A stretch of DNA of 64,000 bases. Source: Poteriospumella lacustris (taxonomy: Eukaryota > Sar > Chrysophyceae > Chromulinales > Dinobryaceae). Positions 21,714 to 32,525 of this stretch are shown piece by piece. Both the position numbers and the translations under genes were made by a program. The stretch covers positions 19,882 to 83,881 of the forward strand of contig SMOI01000053.1 in NCBI GenBank assembly GCA_008000375.1. The letters are read 5' to 3'. The notes below the pieces were generated by a model that searched no databases, was not told the DNA's origin, and saw only the letters and a program-made list of their open reading frames with translations. Positions within the stretch are counted from its first letter, which is position 1, and the number at the start of each line of letters is the position of its first letter.

Positions 21714-24700
21714 ATGGATACAGCGTTGCAATCTAGTGTTTATGTCTCCAGTCCTGAATTCGCAGGTTGGCTTCTAAAGAGAGGCTTCCATGTACGAATC
21801 AAACGATTGCCCACAACTTGTTGTATTTTGTTCAAATTATGACCTCTGTTGTTTTTGTTTGTAGTGGCGGAAGTTATGGAAGAAGCGATGGGTTGCACTT
21901 CATGGGGCCGAAATAGTGTACATGGACAAGGAACCCACGTTAGAAAATAGCAGCAATATGACAATCACAAAGGCTCAGGTGAGTGATATCTCCTGGTACT
22001 TTTTTCCTCAGATTTTTGTCTAACAATTCCTTTTCAACAGATCACAACTGCGACGGTAATTGACAGAGAAGATCTTGAAGGAAACCCCAATGGCTTTGCA
22101 ATTCATGTGAGTGGCGATACTTGACGCAGCTTGGAAATCTTTTCGATAATTCTTTGAATGTTGTATCATCAGATTAATGATGGACACACGCCAACATGGT
22201 ACCTACGAGCTGAATCTGCAAGAGAAAAGAAGAGTTGGCTCATGAGATTATCTCATGTTCATACAATCGTTCGATGGGTAAGATTTCGTTCTTCTCTTCT
22301 GTTGTGGAAGAACATTCCTCATATCATATATTCGTTGTATTTAGTTGGAAGATTTTGAAAAAGTTAAAGTTCTTGGAGTCGGTGGAACTGGTATTGTGTA
22401 TGAACTTCTGCACAAAAGCAACGGCCAACGATTTGCCATGAAGGAAATGGAAATCAAGAATAAGGCACAAATGCAAATGGCTATATCTGAAGCCGAAATG
22501 TTGAAGGATATCATGGAGAATGTATCTCATCCGAATGTGATGCACATTGAAAAAGTTTTCCAAGTTGGTTCCAAGTTCTATCTGGTCTTCCCCTTGTGCA
22601 CTGGAGGCGAACTATACGAGCACATTATTCGGCGAGGACATTTCACAGAGAGAGACGCTGCCATCATCACGAGGGATTTGATTAGTGGCTTGTTCGCACT
22701 TCATTCGCATGATATTCTTCATCTGGACATCAAACCTGAAAATTTGTTGTTTGACACGATGGGCGAGGACGCGAAGATTAAGATCACTGATTTCGGCCTG
22801 TCCAAACTCTTCAATGACACCATGCAACAGCAACAGAAGTCTCGATTTTCTATGGCGCTAATGGAAGAAAAACTCCGCATGTTCTTGGACACCGGGGAGC
22901 TCAATAGAGATAAGCTTCGTGGAACCATTGGGTACATGTCCCCCGAACTCATTTTATGTGGTCATTGCTGCAAGGGCACTGACGTCTTCGCTGCTGGTGT
23001 GGTCCTCTACATTTTATTGTGCGGACGACCTCCTTTCAATTCGAAGTCGAACAGAGAAGTGTTGGAACGAACAGCCAGGGGGCAATATAACATGGTCGGT
23101 GCCGAATGGGACGAAATCTCCGAAGAGGCGAAAGATTTGGTGCGGAGAATGTTGATGGTGAATCCTGATGAGAGAATTTCGTGTGATGACATTTTACAGC
23201 ATGCTTGGATCAAGCAGCTGGATGAGGAAATGGACGAATCATCATTATCATCACAATCCTCGTCAACCTTGAGTACAACTCTCTCTCCTACCCACACGAA
23301 GACACTATCCCTGTCAAGCAGTACACGGCGTATTACCGCTGGCAATTCTGGTCACAGTGGGCCCAATCTCGCATCAGCTTTGCGTCTTCTTTCTGGACAT
23401 GTACGACAGCGACAAAGCGAGAAGCTTGCTTCAAGTATGACGCGATTAGTTTCAATAATGCAACAGCAAGGCCGAGGAAGATCTGGAAGCACTTTGGCAT
23501 CCATGTTTCTGATCCCCATGTCCACCCATGATATCGAGCTGATTGCGAAACATGCTTCTGCAAACCAAGCAGAGGACTTTGAAATGGAGTCGGTATTGCT
23601 CAACACCGACTTCAGAGAGGGACTCAGCAGGGCGTTCCAAAACATCTGTGGAACTGGTCCCGACGGGCTTTCCCAAGGGAAAATGTCTCTTGAGCAATTC
23701 ATGCTGGTTCTAAGGCATATTTACTCCTATAATCCGGGAATTAGCAGCGCTTCTGCGGATCGAGGCTCAGCATCAGGTGCTTCGGCGACAGCTGCGGCAG
23801 CAGGCACTCCAGCTGCAAGCCAAACTCCCTCTCAATCTGGTCAAGCGTCAGCATTGAGTAACGTTGGACTAGGTCCATTGATTGTGTCTCGATTCATTGA
23901 TCGTGATGGTGATGGATACATTACATCCGATGATATTTTTGCCGCGCAAGCATTGATTCTGCAACGACAAGAAATCTTCTTGAAGGTCATTTTCCGCCTG
24001 TACACGGAAGCCATTTGGTACCCTGGAAGACAATTGAATTTGCAATGGATGCTTCAGCAAATTCCTGGGAAAGGTATATCTGGAAAGGACGCTGTCCCAA
24101 GAGAAGTGTCGGTGCTGCAAAGTGGAGAACCGAACTGTCTCCACACCGTTGTGGAACCACCGAAGTTTATCACTCAAAGACACGTTGCAGCAGTGTTCGA
24201 AAAGTTGGGGTATGATCCGTCCTGTGCCAACAAAGTGTTCCAAATATTATCGGAAGCTGTCCAACGATTCAAGATGAAGCAACAAAGTATGGGATCTGAT
24301 GATTCTGGTGAAACTGGTGAAGAATCTTCGAGTGGTAAAGCTACTGCAGCAGCTTCATCAAGCACGCCGACGAAACCTAATGCAGCACTCGCCGCAGCGT
24401 TTGGAGAAACCGGTGATGGCGAGTCTACTTCCGCTACTGGCATGACGTCGGGATCGAGAAAGAGCGTTACTGGTGCATCCGCTCCTGGAGAGCAGTCTAG
24501 TGATAAGGACGGTGCCGCAGCTGCGGCTGCTGGTGGACGCATGGATTTCGCTGACTTTTGTCGCGCAGTGGAATTCGACGATGTTCTCTTGCAAGCAATT
24601 TTCCGCAAGTCGAGATACCGAGTGATGAATATCATTCAAGAAGTGGAAAGCCGCGTACGGTCACAATCTCAAAAGCTCCCAAGCATGCCAGAAGATGGCG

Positions 24701-25041
24701 ATGAAGATGCCACACCTCGACGTAGCAGCAGTAATGGTCGTGGAAGATCCCGAGAAATTGCTGCTGCCCTTATCGAAGAAGAAATTCGCGTTGCTATCCA
24801 GGCAAAGTCTGATGATTCCAAACGTTCGTTCCCCATTGCGAACGCAGTGGGTCGTGCAATTGGAGGACTTGCAGCGAAGGTGCTTGGAAGCAAAGAGAAT
24901 GAAGAGAGTACCGAGAGCACTTCAGCAAAACGAGATAGCACGGGAAGAAAGAGCTTTTTCGGTTCATCCAGCGCGGCTCCAAGCACACCGAAGTCCTCCG
25001 CTCCCCATGGAGATGATGTCGATTCAGACGATGAGGTGTAA
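21714..25041 (+). CDS. PH domain - CAMK-type Ser/Thr kinase - EF-hand protein
   Basis: Five exons (21714-21791, 21865-21978, 22041-22106, 22173-22277, 22345-25041) are separated by introns of 62-73 bp, all phase 0, giving 1019 aa. Residues ~14-121 form a PH domain (EFAGWLLKRGFH, WRKLWKKRWVALHGAEIVYM, ending SWLMRLSHVHTIVRW). The kinase starts at ~131 (VLGVGGTGIVYE, FAMKEME), with catalytic loop HLDIKPENLLF, DFGLSKLF and GTIGYMSPELI. The RD Arg is Leu, as in DAPK/MLCK-like kinases. An EF-hand loop DRDGDGYITSDD is at ~638, followed by a possible second, degenerate helical pair (MDFADFCRAVEFDDVL). The tail is Ser-rich. Membrane phosphoinositide binding plus Ca2+ control is the likely logic (inference). 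The order PH-kinase-EF-hand differs from plant CDPKs, which lack PH. Confidence 0.88.
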
Positions 25042-26006
25042 TGATGAAGGCCATCTTCACGCACAGTAGCGAATTAGTCATCTTCTGCGATGTTTTCTTT
25101 TCATCTGCTAGGTAGCTGAATCATGTATTTTTCTTCTATTCTTCGCTTTTATTTCGTAAGAATCAAGACCATATATGATTGTTTTTAAATTTATCACAAG
25201 GACACTTGTGATTTAAAAAATGTATTCTAACTTGATCTCTCATCAAGCTCAACTGTTCCTTTTGTTTGTTACGATCTTCACTTCAGCGCTCTTCGATATC
25301 AAGATTGAGGGATCTTGGCCATCAACCAAGAAGAGTTGGCATTGAAAGTGTCGACCGTAACGAACAACAGAAAGTTGAGATTGATGAGATATCAACTTAG
25401 AATGCACTTTTTCAGAAGTGTCCTTTCTATATCTCAGCAACCTTCGCTAACGAGTGGTAATGGCGAATGGAGAGTGTCCCAGCACTTGGTGATTGTCTCG
25501 CTTTGTTCGATCGATGTGGGCCTCACGCCCTCAATGAAGAGAACCGAGTGCCGAGAACCGAGAACCGATGAACCGAGTGGATCGATCGTCAGTCGGTGCA
25601 AGTGCTTACAGGAGAAATCGTTCCCGCCCCGCTGTCGTCTGTAACTAAATACGATCAATCAGTTATTATACTTCTCGGAAAGACACCAATCCTGAGCAAC
25701 TTGAGTGAGGAGTACTATTTGTTTGACGTGGATATGAAAATGTTGGCGAACCTGCGAAGAATTTTGCCAAGCAGGTCGTTGTCCTGCAACGCGAATCAGG
25801 GACGGCAGTCGTGCATGCGATGGATGGGATGCCGCACATGGGCATTGGTCTTGTCATTCGAGGGTTAAGTTTGCTTATGGTCCAACTCAGTGACACAAAA
25901 ACGTCGCGCATTCTGTCTGTTTGTCGCGTCCACCACGTTCCGTCTGCCTGCTCGAATCGTCACTTTAGGCTGGTCTATAACCTCTACCAATCTTATCAAG
26001 GAGAAC

Positions 26007-26057
26007 CCCCCGTGGAACGAGTAATAGACTAATATTCTATTACTCTGTTCCACTGGG
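26007..26057. repeat. Short perfect-stem inverted repeat (hairpin)
   Basis: GTGGAAC and AGTAATAG on the left pair with CTATTACT and GTTCCAC on the right around an A/T loop. Flanking C-runs and G-runs extend the stem. It is too short for an autonomous element and could be a MITE remnant or an RNA hairpin. Confidence 0.6.
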
Positions 26058-27063
26058 GAGCTTTCCCCTTGTTAGTCCCATTTATCGCTGTCATATTTGG
26101 GGAAGGCGATGGGACGCTCACGTTGCGCTCCAGGACCGCTTCAACCGCTTTAACCGCTTCATCAAGCAGTTCAAGCCCCATTTTTCTCGCGACCGTCGAC
26201 AACATCGAATCATTGCTCGACCCTTTGTACTGCTGAGCTTAGGGGTCTTAGCGGTCGGAGTACCGAGGATATCATCTCCACTTTCATCGTTCGAGGGTCT
26301 ATGTCCCTGATTTCGCGTTATATCTGTCCCTGCGACCCCAACCTGATCGCCCCACCATGTAGCCACTCTTCGACTGTACCCTGTATGCGCACAGTCTAAC
26401 CCTGCATGTGCACAGTCTAGCCCAAGCGGCAACCGATCCGGCGGGACAGATGTGGCGTGGTATAAGCAATACTGGGACAGATGTGCGGGAACGAAAACCG
26501 ACATTGCACAGAAATGACTGACCAAACATTACCAACAAGCGTTGTATACCACTCTTCAGTCACTGCTCAGCTCACGCAATTGTAATCTTAAGTGATGGTT
26601 GATGCAAAACTTAAGTGATTTACTCTCCCCATCCATATTGCATATTGCAATGACTACGACGGCTATGAAAGAAAAGGAGAACCACCCCCAGGCCACCATG
26701 ACGGATCTCTTGATCGCAAACAAAAAAAGTCACAGCCCCACGCTGTAAAGCACCGCAATCGTCAAACCGTTTGCGCAGCCGCCTCCATTGCTTGCACGTA
26801 TGATTGCCTCCAATGCTACACACTCTGGGGTTCGAAGAAGGTAATGCTCACGAACCGCAGCAGCTCGGAGTGCATCCGCTCCTTTCTGACCAAGATGGTC
26901 GACCTGGTGCGCTGAGGTTTCTCCAGCCACGGCCGACGCGAACCCCCAGTATACTATTTGCCAAAGTCTGACTGACGCCAAAAAGGGCGGCCTGGAGATA
27001 ATGAAATGGTCAGAATGGTCAAATTCAATAAGCTTAACACACTGAAAACGAGCATAACGTCAA

Positions 27064-27262
27064 GTCTCAATCAAGATAAAGTTCTCCACACAGAATGTGA
27101 AAATATTCTTCAGAGTCTCAGGTCTCTTGATGAATATCATTGACTGACAGAAATGCAATAGAAACGCTTCACATGAACGAGGTCTCAATCAAGATAAAGT
27201 TCTCCACATAGAATGTGAAAATATTCTTCAGAGTCTCAGGTCTCTTGATGAATATCATTGAC
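27064..27262. repeat. 81-bp direct repeat, two copies 118 bp apart
   Basis: Copies at 27064-27144 and 27182-27262 begin GTCTCAATCAAGATAAAG and end GATGAATATCATTGAC. They differ at one position (CACACAG versus CACATAG). The 37 bp between the copies is unique. Confidence 0.85.
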
Positions 27263-27706
27263 CGGTCGTTCGAATGAAAACAAATAAAGGATGAATGGAT
27301 ACTTGACATACCTCAGCAAAATCTTCGACAAGTCCTCAAGACTTCATGTTCATCCAAACCTAGTGAAAATTCCACAAATCGATGAGAAATCAATCACTAC
27401 CTCCAGGCAGATTGACACTGATTTGATTTGTGGCATGACGATGCGAAGCCAGAAGCGAAGCGAGAGATCACAAGCGACTTGTGGTGCTCCCTAGAACCCC
27501 CAAGCAAGACACAGGATCTGGCCGAACAAGGCGTTTCATTAATTTCCGAGCCGCGCACACGCCGGACTTGGACGTTCGTTTGTGTTGCAGTTTGATGATT
27601 ATCACACGTGAAATTACTTTTCATTTCTACGTATACGTGTATTCTCTGATTGACCAATTGCTTCTCTACAGTTTAGGAAGAGGGATATAAGTGCAGGCAA
27701 AAGGAT

Positions 27707-28390
27707 ATGTCGGAATTTTTCCGAACAAACCGAACGATGAATGTGTCTGGCCTCTTTCGTAAACTTCTACCGCTGATTATGGTGCTCTGCCACATTCGCG
27801 TTACCCAACCCATCAAATGCTACGTGGGATACGGACAAAGAGGTTTGAAGTACAGCAATGAAATCAGTTGGGTACGAAATTGCCCGCAATCTTCATATTG
27901 CTTCGAGGCAGTAACTTTCGACGTCAGCAAAGCACAAAAGCTGGTCAACTACCCTTGGGTAAGATATGAAGGATATTATTATGAGCTCGACAGTGATCAA
28001 ACAAGTATTTTGTGTAGAATTCCTATTACAGCCAATTTTTCATTCGCTCGTGTGGAGGTGATCTGGGGACAGAATTAGAATATCGCCCGTATCGTGGCAA
28101 ACCACGAAGTTTCAGGGCTTTGGGGATCGTCAAAATAAACATTACCGTTGATTATGTTATCACAGGCCAAGGTGGAACGGAGGAGTTCTATCTTAAGCAT
28201 GCATGTCGCAAAGATTTATGTCTGAAAGGCCGTAAGTACTCCATGAACACAATGTGTCGGTCTGAATAACATAACGCTTTCTTTGTTTGCAGCATCAGCT
28301 TCTGGACACAGAGCAGCGTCCACCCGAAATAGCATCGTCATGGTTACCGCTCTGACTGTTATTTTAAGTATATTTTTCAGTTTGCAATGA
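27707..28390 (+). CDS. Small secreted Cys-rich protein, probably GPI-anchored
   Basis: The N-terminus has a signal peptide, probably from the second ATG at 27737 (MNVSGLFRKLLPLIMVLCHI). A Cys-rich ectodomain follows (CYVGYGQRG, NCPQSSYCFEAVTFDV, then HACRKDLCLKG). The last exon ends in a hydrophobic tail (SIVMVTALTVILSIFFSLQ) typical of GPI-anchor signals. Exons 28166-28231 and 28293-28390 are well framed (61-bp intron between them). The end of exon 1 is uncertain: phase-compatible donors are at 28005 (GTATTT) and 28050 (GTGTGG). The Cys spacing is reminiscent of Ly6/three-finger-type proteins, but I cannot name a family. The scaffold gap lies 430 bp downstream. Confidence 0.55.
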
Positions 28391-28739
28391 ATAAGAACAG
28401 ATGATTTGCGGGGAGAAACTGATGTACATTTCATGAGTACCGCCGTCGTGGGTGATTGGTGCAGAAATTTCTGCTTCTGTAAGTATATTAAAAACTATTG
28501 TCACCGTATCAATCAATACCCACTGCAACACGCACAAGGGTTGGGGCTTGGGGTGTGGAATCGCTCCCCAGCATATACAAATGTAGGTGTGGTAGTTCCA
28601 AGGCGTCGCCCAGCGGCTCGGTCATGGTCGTGAAGGTGATCACGCGGTCGTACTCTCGCTTGGAGCACTCGCTGGTGAGCGCTAGATGGGAGAGTACCAT
28701 CTGGGTCTGGCCCGACCCTGACTGACGACCCGGTGAGTT

Positions 28740-28993
28740 GCCCCAGCCTGAGCCCGGTGCGCTGGCGCACCAAGCGGATGGCGAGTGACGAAGTCGGAGG
28801 AGGGTGGTGTTTCCGCNNNNNNNNNNNNNNNNNNNNNNNNNNNNNNNNNNNNNNNNNNNNNNNNNNNNNNNNNNNNNNNNNNNNNNNNNNNNNNNNNNNN
28901 NNNNNNNNNNNNNNNNGCCCCAGCCTGAGCCCGGTGCGCTGGCGCACCAAGCGGATGGCGAGTGACGAAGTCGGAGGAGGGTGGTGTTTCCGC
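28740..28993. other. Assembly gap (100 N) flanked by a 77-bp exact duplication
   Basis: The Ns occupy 28817-28916. The 77 bases before the gap (28740-28816, starting GCCCCAGCCTGAGC) are repeated exactly right after it (28917-28993). This is the usual sign of two contigs that overlap but were joined with an arbitrary 100-N gap, so the duplication is probably not real. The surrounding ~400 bp is more GC-rich than its neighbourhood. No gene is called here, and gene content between 28,391 and 29,105 is unreliable. Confidence 0.9.
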
Positions 28994-29105
28994 ACCTCTG
29001 GGCCTTTTACCGTCGGGGGGCATCCCAACAGATGTGGCAAGACATAAAATTATGCAAAATTTACAATCAACCAAAACACGAAACTCCGCGCTAATTGAAA
29101 CGCGT

Positions 29106-30365
29106 CTATTTCAGGATTCCATGGTAGTCGCGAATCTTGGCGGTCGTTGTTTCTGATGAGCGAACCTTGGCAATATTGTTTTTGTATTCTCTTCTCTTGG
29201 CCAAGTTCTCAGCTCTCATCTGACCCTTCTGTTCGATAATATTGTTTTTACGCACCAACTTCTGGTATTTAATGAGGCGATCCATGACATCAATATCAGG
29301 CAAAGATGATATAACCTGCGCCATGGTACTCGCTCTTCCATCGGCTACCACCTCCGCAGCAGGAGCATTCGTGATGTGCAACACATCAGAGCCAAACTTT
29401 CCAGTTAGACGAAGGAGTTCCTCGCGCTGAGCTGCAAGAACAGCTTCGTTGGGAGCGACTTGACGATAATATTGCTTGTAATAGCGACGAAAAGATCGAT
29501 GTCCCAAAATGCGACCATCGGGTAAAATGAGCTCCCCTGTTGGGGCTGTTTCCAGCTCTTCATCCACAACGTTGCCATCTTCATCAACTTCCACGTCGTC
29601 GCGATCCTCATAAGTTGCAGTAAAATCGTAGAAATCGGAAACGTCGTCCATATCAACTCCCTCCTCGTAGGCAATTTTGCAATGGGATTTATCCACCATA
29701 TGGCGTTGAACGGCGGTCATATTGCGGAACCGCTTTTGGCAATACAAACAAATATTACCAAGACGCACTTTTTCAGAAAGGTACTCCAGAAGTCCTGGGA
29801 GATCCTCCAAAAACTCGAAATCGGGGATGAAAAAGCCGTACTTGGAAGACATGTATTGAAGGCACTCGTCCACAGAATCGAATCGCTTGTTGTCAAACAA
29901 CGAGATCTCGGGAGATAGATCAATATCCTCTTCCTCATCTTCTGCGTCTTCCTCTTCTCCTTCATCTTCAACATCTTCAAAGACGGTTTCTTCGTCATTT
30001 CCTTCCTCACCTTCCGCCTCTTCCTTTTCTGGGACGTTCTCATCAGCCGCAGCTTTTGCCTGTGGTGCAGCGACGTTAACTTTTCCATTGGTGGGTCGAG
30101 TCGGAATTTTCTGGGTGACCGGGGCATGAACTGGCATAGTAGGTGCTGGAAGTTGCACGGTTTTCAAAGCAGCCTTCTGCAATCCCAAGAACTGATCCCT
30201 TCCTACATGGGGAAGGTTGTGCGCGCGTCTTTTAGAATTGAACACATGCCACGGACTTTTATAATGCTCGCGAAGCATTTCCATGGATGGAAACGCTGCA
30301 AAGCAGGTGTTGCATTTGAAAATCGGGGCGGTGCTCGGCGGAGCATTGCTCAATAAACTTGCCAT
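29106..30365 (-). CDS. REI1: REI1/ZNF622-like 60S ribosome biogenesis factor
   Basis: A single exon encodes 419 aa. A first C2H2 zinc finger (FKCNTCFAAFPSMEMLREHY, with H..H shortly after) is followed by YKSPWHVFNSKRRAHNLP, the hallmark of the REI1/ZNF622 family. A long acidic linker comes next, then a second finger set (CLYCQKRFRNMTAVQRHMVD, KSHCKIAYEEG). The family signature LPDGRILGHRSFRRYYKQYY precedes a basic C-terminal helix region. In yeast, Rei1 acts in the cytoplasm on late pre-60S particles, helping release Arx1-Alb1. The gene looks complete and intronless and is divergent from ALDH7A1. Confidence 0.92.
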   Translation of the reverse strand: MASLLSNAPPSTAPIFKCNTCFAAFPSMEMLREHYKSPWHVFNSKRRAHNLPHVGRDQFLGLQKAALKTVQLPAPTMPVHAPVTQKIPTRPTNGKVNVAAPQAKAAADENVPEKEEAEGEEGNDEETVFEDVEDEGEEEDAEDEEEDIDLSPEISLFDNKRFDSVDECLQYMSSKYGFFIPDFEFLEDLPGLLEYLSEKVRLGNICLYCQKRFRNMTAVQRHMVDKSHCKIAYEEGVDMDDVSDFYDFTATYEDRDDVEVDEDGNVVDEELETAPTGELILPDGRILGHRSFRRYYKQYYRQVAPNEAVLAAQREELLRLTGKFGSDVLHITNAPAAEVVADGRASTMAQVISSLPDIDVMDRLIKYQKLVRKNNIIEQKGQMRAENLAKRREYKNNIAKVRSSETTTAKIRDYHGILK

Positions 30366-30724
30366 TCTGAAGGGATTTTCAAACAGCGAGAAGTCAAAAT
30401 AAATTAGTATGTTTCAGGAGACGTCTATTCATATTCGCAAAGCTCGTCTCCGTCTCCTTTTGGTTGGCTGGATGGCTGGTTGGAACTTGAACGACAAAAG
30501 TAATGACACATTTGTCGGCACTTTTGTGACAGCCAAGTCGGATGTGTCGTGAAGTTGAAGTGTCGCCACAGACAAGTTGCACTCACACGCGACAGAATCA
30601 ACAAGCTCCCCGCAGCCAGGCAGGTGAAGAACCAGCCAAGTTCGTCAGCCAAGTTTTTCTAGATGGATGTGTCAAGGTCTTCTTCAACAATCACAATCAT
30701 TTCGATAGCTCTGTAGTAGTCAAT
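30366..30724. promoter_or_regulatory. Divergent promoter region of REI1 and ALDH7A1
   Basis: These 359 bp separate two divergent ATGs. The open frame upstream of the ALDH ATG (from 30542) encodes no conserved residues and is treated as 5' UTR. No motif is recognised. Confidence 0.4.
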
Positions 30725-32320
30725 ATGAAGGGTTTTGCTCAGCGTAATGGCGCTTTGCGCGTCTTGCAAAGTCGTTTTGCTTCCAACAAGGCTCACGATA
30801 TCGACGGTATCCTCCACCGATTGAACGTTCCTAAGTCTGCCTATGGCGTTTATGATGGCAGCTGGCGTGATTCCAACGGTGGTGTGAACAAGCAACTTGA
30901 CCCATCCACCAACCAGGTTATCGGTGAGGTGAAGTTTGGAACTGTGGCTGACTACGAGCGTGTCGTGCAAGCCATGGACAAGGCGAAGGATGAGTGGGCC
31001 AGAAAGCCTGCACCTATTCGCGGTGAAATTGTTCGCAAGCTTGGTGTCAAGCTCCGTGAGCATAAAGATGACTTGGGTGCATTGGTTTCGATGGAAATGG
31101 GAAAGATTTACACTGAGGGTTTGGGAGAGGTTCAAGAAGCTATCGACATCTGTGACTACGCTGTTGGACTTAGCCGAATGTTGAACGGAAAGGTGATTCC
31201 TTCTGAACGTCCTGGCCATTTCATGATGGAAAGATACAACCCTTTGAAGGGTCATGTTGGCATTGTCACTGCATTCAACTTCCCTGTGGCCGTTTACTTC
31301 TGGAACTTGGCGATCAGCTTGGCTGCAGGAAATACGAATCTTTGGAAACCCCACGAAGGAACATCCTTGGTCAGTGTTGCGACCACCAAGCTTGTGCAAG
31401 AAGTGCTGGAGGATAGCAACATCCCTGGTGCTGTTGCCAGCATGATCTGTGGTCCAGGAAAGACCATCGGTGAAGCTATGCTCCAAGATAAGCGAATGGA
31501 GCTCATCTCCTTCACCGGCTCAACACATACTGGCAGACATGTTGCCCAAACGGTTGCTGGCCGCTTCGGAAAACATATTCTGGAGTTGGGTGGAAATAAT
31601 GCCATGATTGTGGATGAATCCGCTGACTTGAACTTGGTGCTTCGCGCCACCTTGTTCGGTGCTGTTGGAACCGCTGGTCAGAGATGCACGACTCTTCGTC
31701 GTTTGTATCTCCACGAGAACGTCTACGACAACGTTGTCGAGAAGCTTACTAAGGCTTACAAGTCAGTCAAGATTGGCTCTCCTCTGGCAAAGGATACGCT
31801 GTGTGGTCCTTTGTTCAACCAAACAGCTGTTCACACTTACAGCAAGACTCTCCAAGAAGCTCAGCAACAAGGAGGAAAAGTTCTTGTCGGTGGAAAAGTT
31901 CTTTCTGACCGCCCCGGAAACTTTGTTGAACCTACCATTGTCGCCATCGACAGCAGCGCTCCGGTGGTGAAGGATGAACGCTTTGTTCCCATCATGTATG
32001 TCATGAAAGTCAAGAGCGTTGATGAGGCGATCGTTTTGAACAACAGCGTTGCTCAAGGTCTGTCCTCTTCGTTGTTCACCAAGGATTTGGGTCAGATCTT
32101 TAAGTGGACTGGCTCTGATGGCTCTGACTGCGGTATTGTCAACGTCAACATTGGAACGTCCGGTGCAGAAATAGGCGGTGCCTTCGGTGGTGAGAAGGAA
32201 ACTGGCGGTGGACGCGAATCTGGCTCTGATTCATGGAAGCAATACATGCGTCGTTCCACCTGCACCATCAATTATTCCAAAGACCTCCCTCTTGCCCAGG
32301 GTGTGAACTTTGAGGCTTAG
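30725..32320 (+). CDS. ALDH7A1: Aldehyde dehydrogenase 7 family (antiquitin), probably mitochondrial
   Basis: A single exon from the ATG at 30725 gives 531 aa. The N-terminus ([20 protein letters not shown]) is Arg-rich without acids, a good mitochondrial presequence; this is why I prefer it to the longer frame. The enzyme core shows [16 protein letters not shown], the NAD-binding [12 protein letters not shown], the general base in [13 protein letters not shown] and the nucleophile Cys in [12 protein letters not shown]. It ends with the ALDH7-type [19 protein letters not shown]. Antiquitin oxidises alpha-aminoadipic semialdehyde in lysine degradation and also protects against aldehydes under osmotic stress. 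Length and residues match the family fully. Confidence 0.95.
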   Translation: MKGFAQRNGALRVLQSRFASNKAHDIDGILHRLNVPKSAYGVYDGSWRDSNGGVNKQLDPSTNQVIGEVKFGTVADYERVVQAMDKAKDEWARKPAPIRGEIVRKLGVKLREHKDDLGALVSMEMGKIYTEGLGEVQEAIDICDYAVGLSRMLNGKVIPSERPGHFMMERYNPLKGHVGIVTAFNFPVAVYFWNLAISLAAGNTNLWKPHEGTSLVSVATTKLVQEVLEDSNIPGAVASMICGPGKTIGEAMLQDKRMELISFTGSTHTGRHVAQTVAGRFGKHILELGGNNAMIVDESADLNLVLRATLFGAVGTAGQRCTTLRRLYLHENVYDNVVEKLTKAYKSVKIGSPLAKDTLCGPLFNQTAVHTYSKTLQEAQQQGGKVLVGGKVLSDRPGNFVEPTIVAIDSSAPVVKDERFVPIMYVMKVKSVDEAIVLNNSVAQGLSSSLFTKDLGQIFKWTGSDGSDCGIVNVNIGTSGAEIGGAFGGEKETGGGRESGSDSWKQYMRRSTCTINYSKDLPLAQGVNFEA

Positions 32321-32525
32321 ATTGCATTAGAACTCAAGCTAGGTTGTGTATGTTGATTTGATCAACGTGTCTTTTAAATACAAAATAGCGCATCACAGGT
32401 GTTGTTGCTATAGAAATAGTGTTATTGAGATTCTAAATTATTGTGCACAACTAATCTCACAGCTGCTGCTGCATCAGCACGTTTTGTGCTTTCGAGATCG
32501 AGTTGCTCCGGGGGAACGTATATAC

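Larger units (their letters stand above)
25042..27706. other. Gene-poor 2.7-kb interval with small repeats
   Basis: No convincing coding region is present; open frames are short and without family character. It contains a T-rich 3' flank (25,080-25,260), a small hairpin at 26007-26057 and a dispersed direct repeat at 27064-27262. A microrepeat of CCGAGAAC/CCGAGTG lies around 25,548-25,580, and CTTAAGTGAT occurs twice near 26,587-26,622. Nothing else is recognised. Confidence 0.5.

Noticed and set aside
26800-26860. GGTTCGAAG resembling a tRNA B box
   Set aside because: No matching acceptor stem, A box or anticodon arm could be formed around it.
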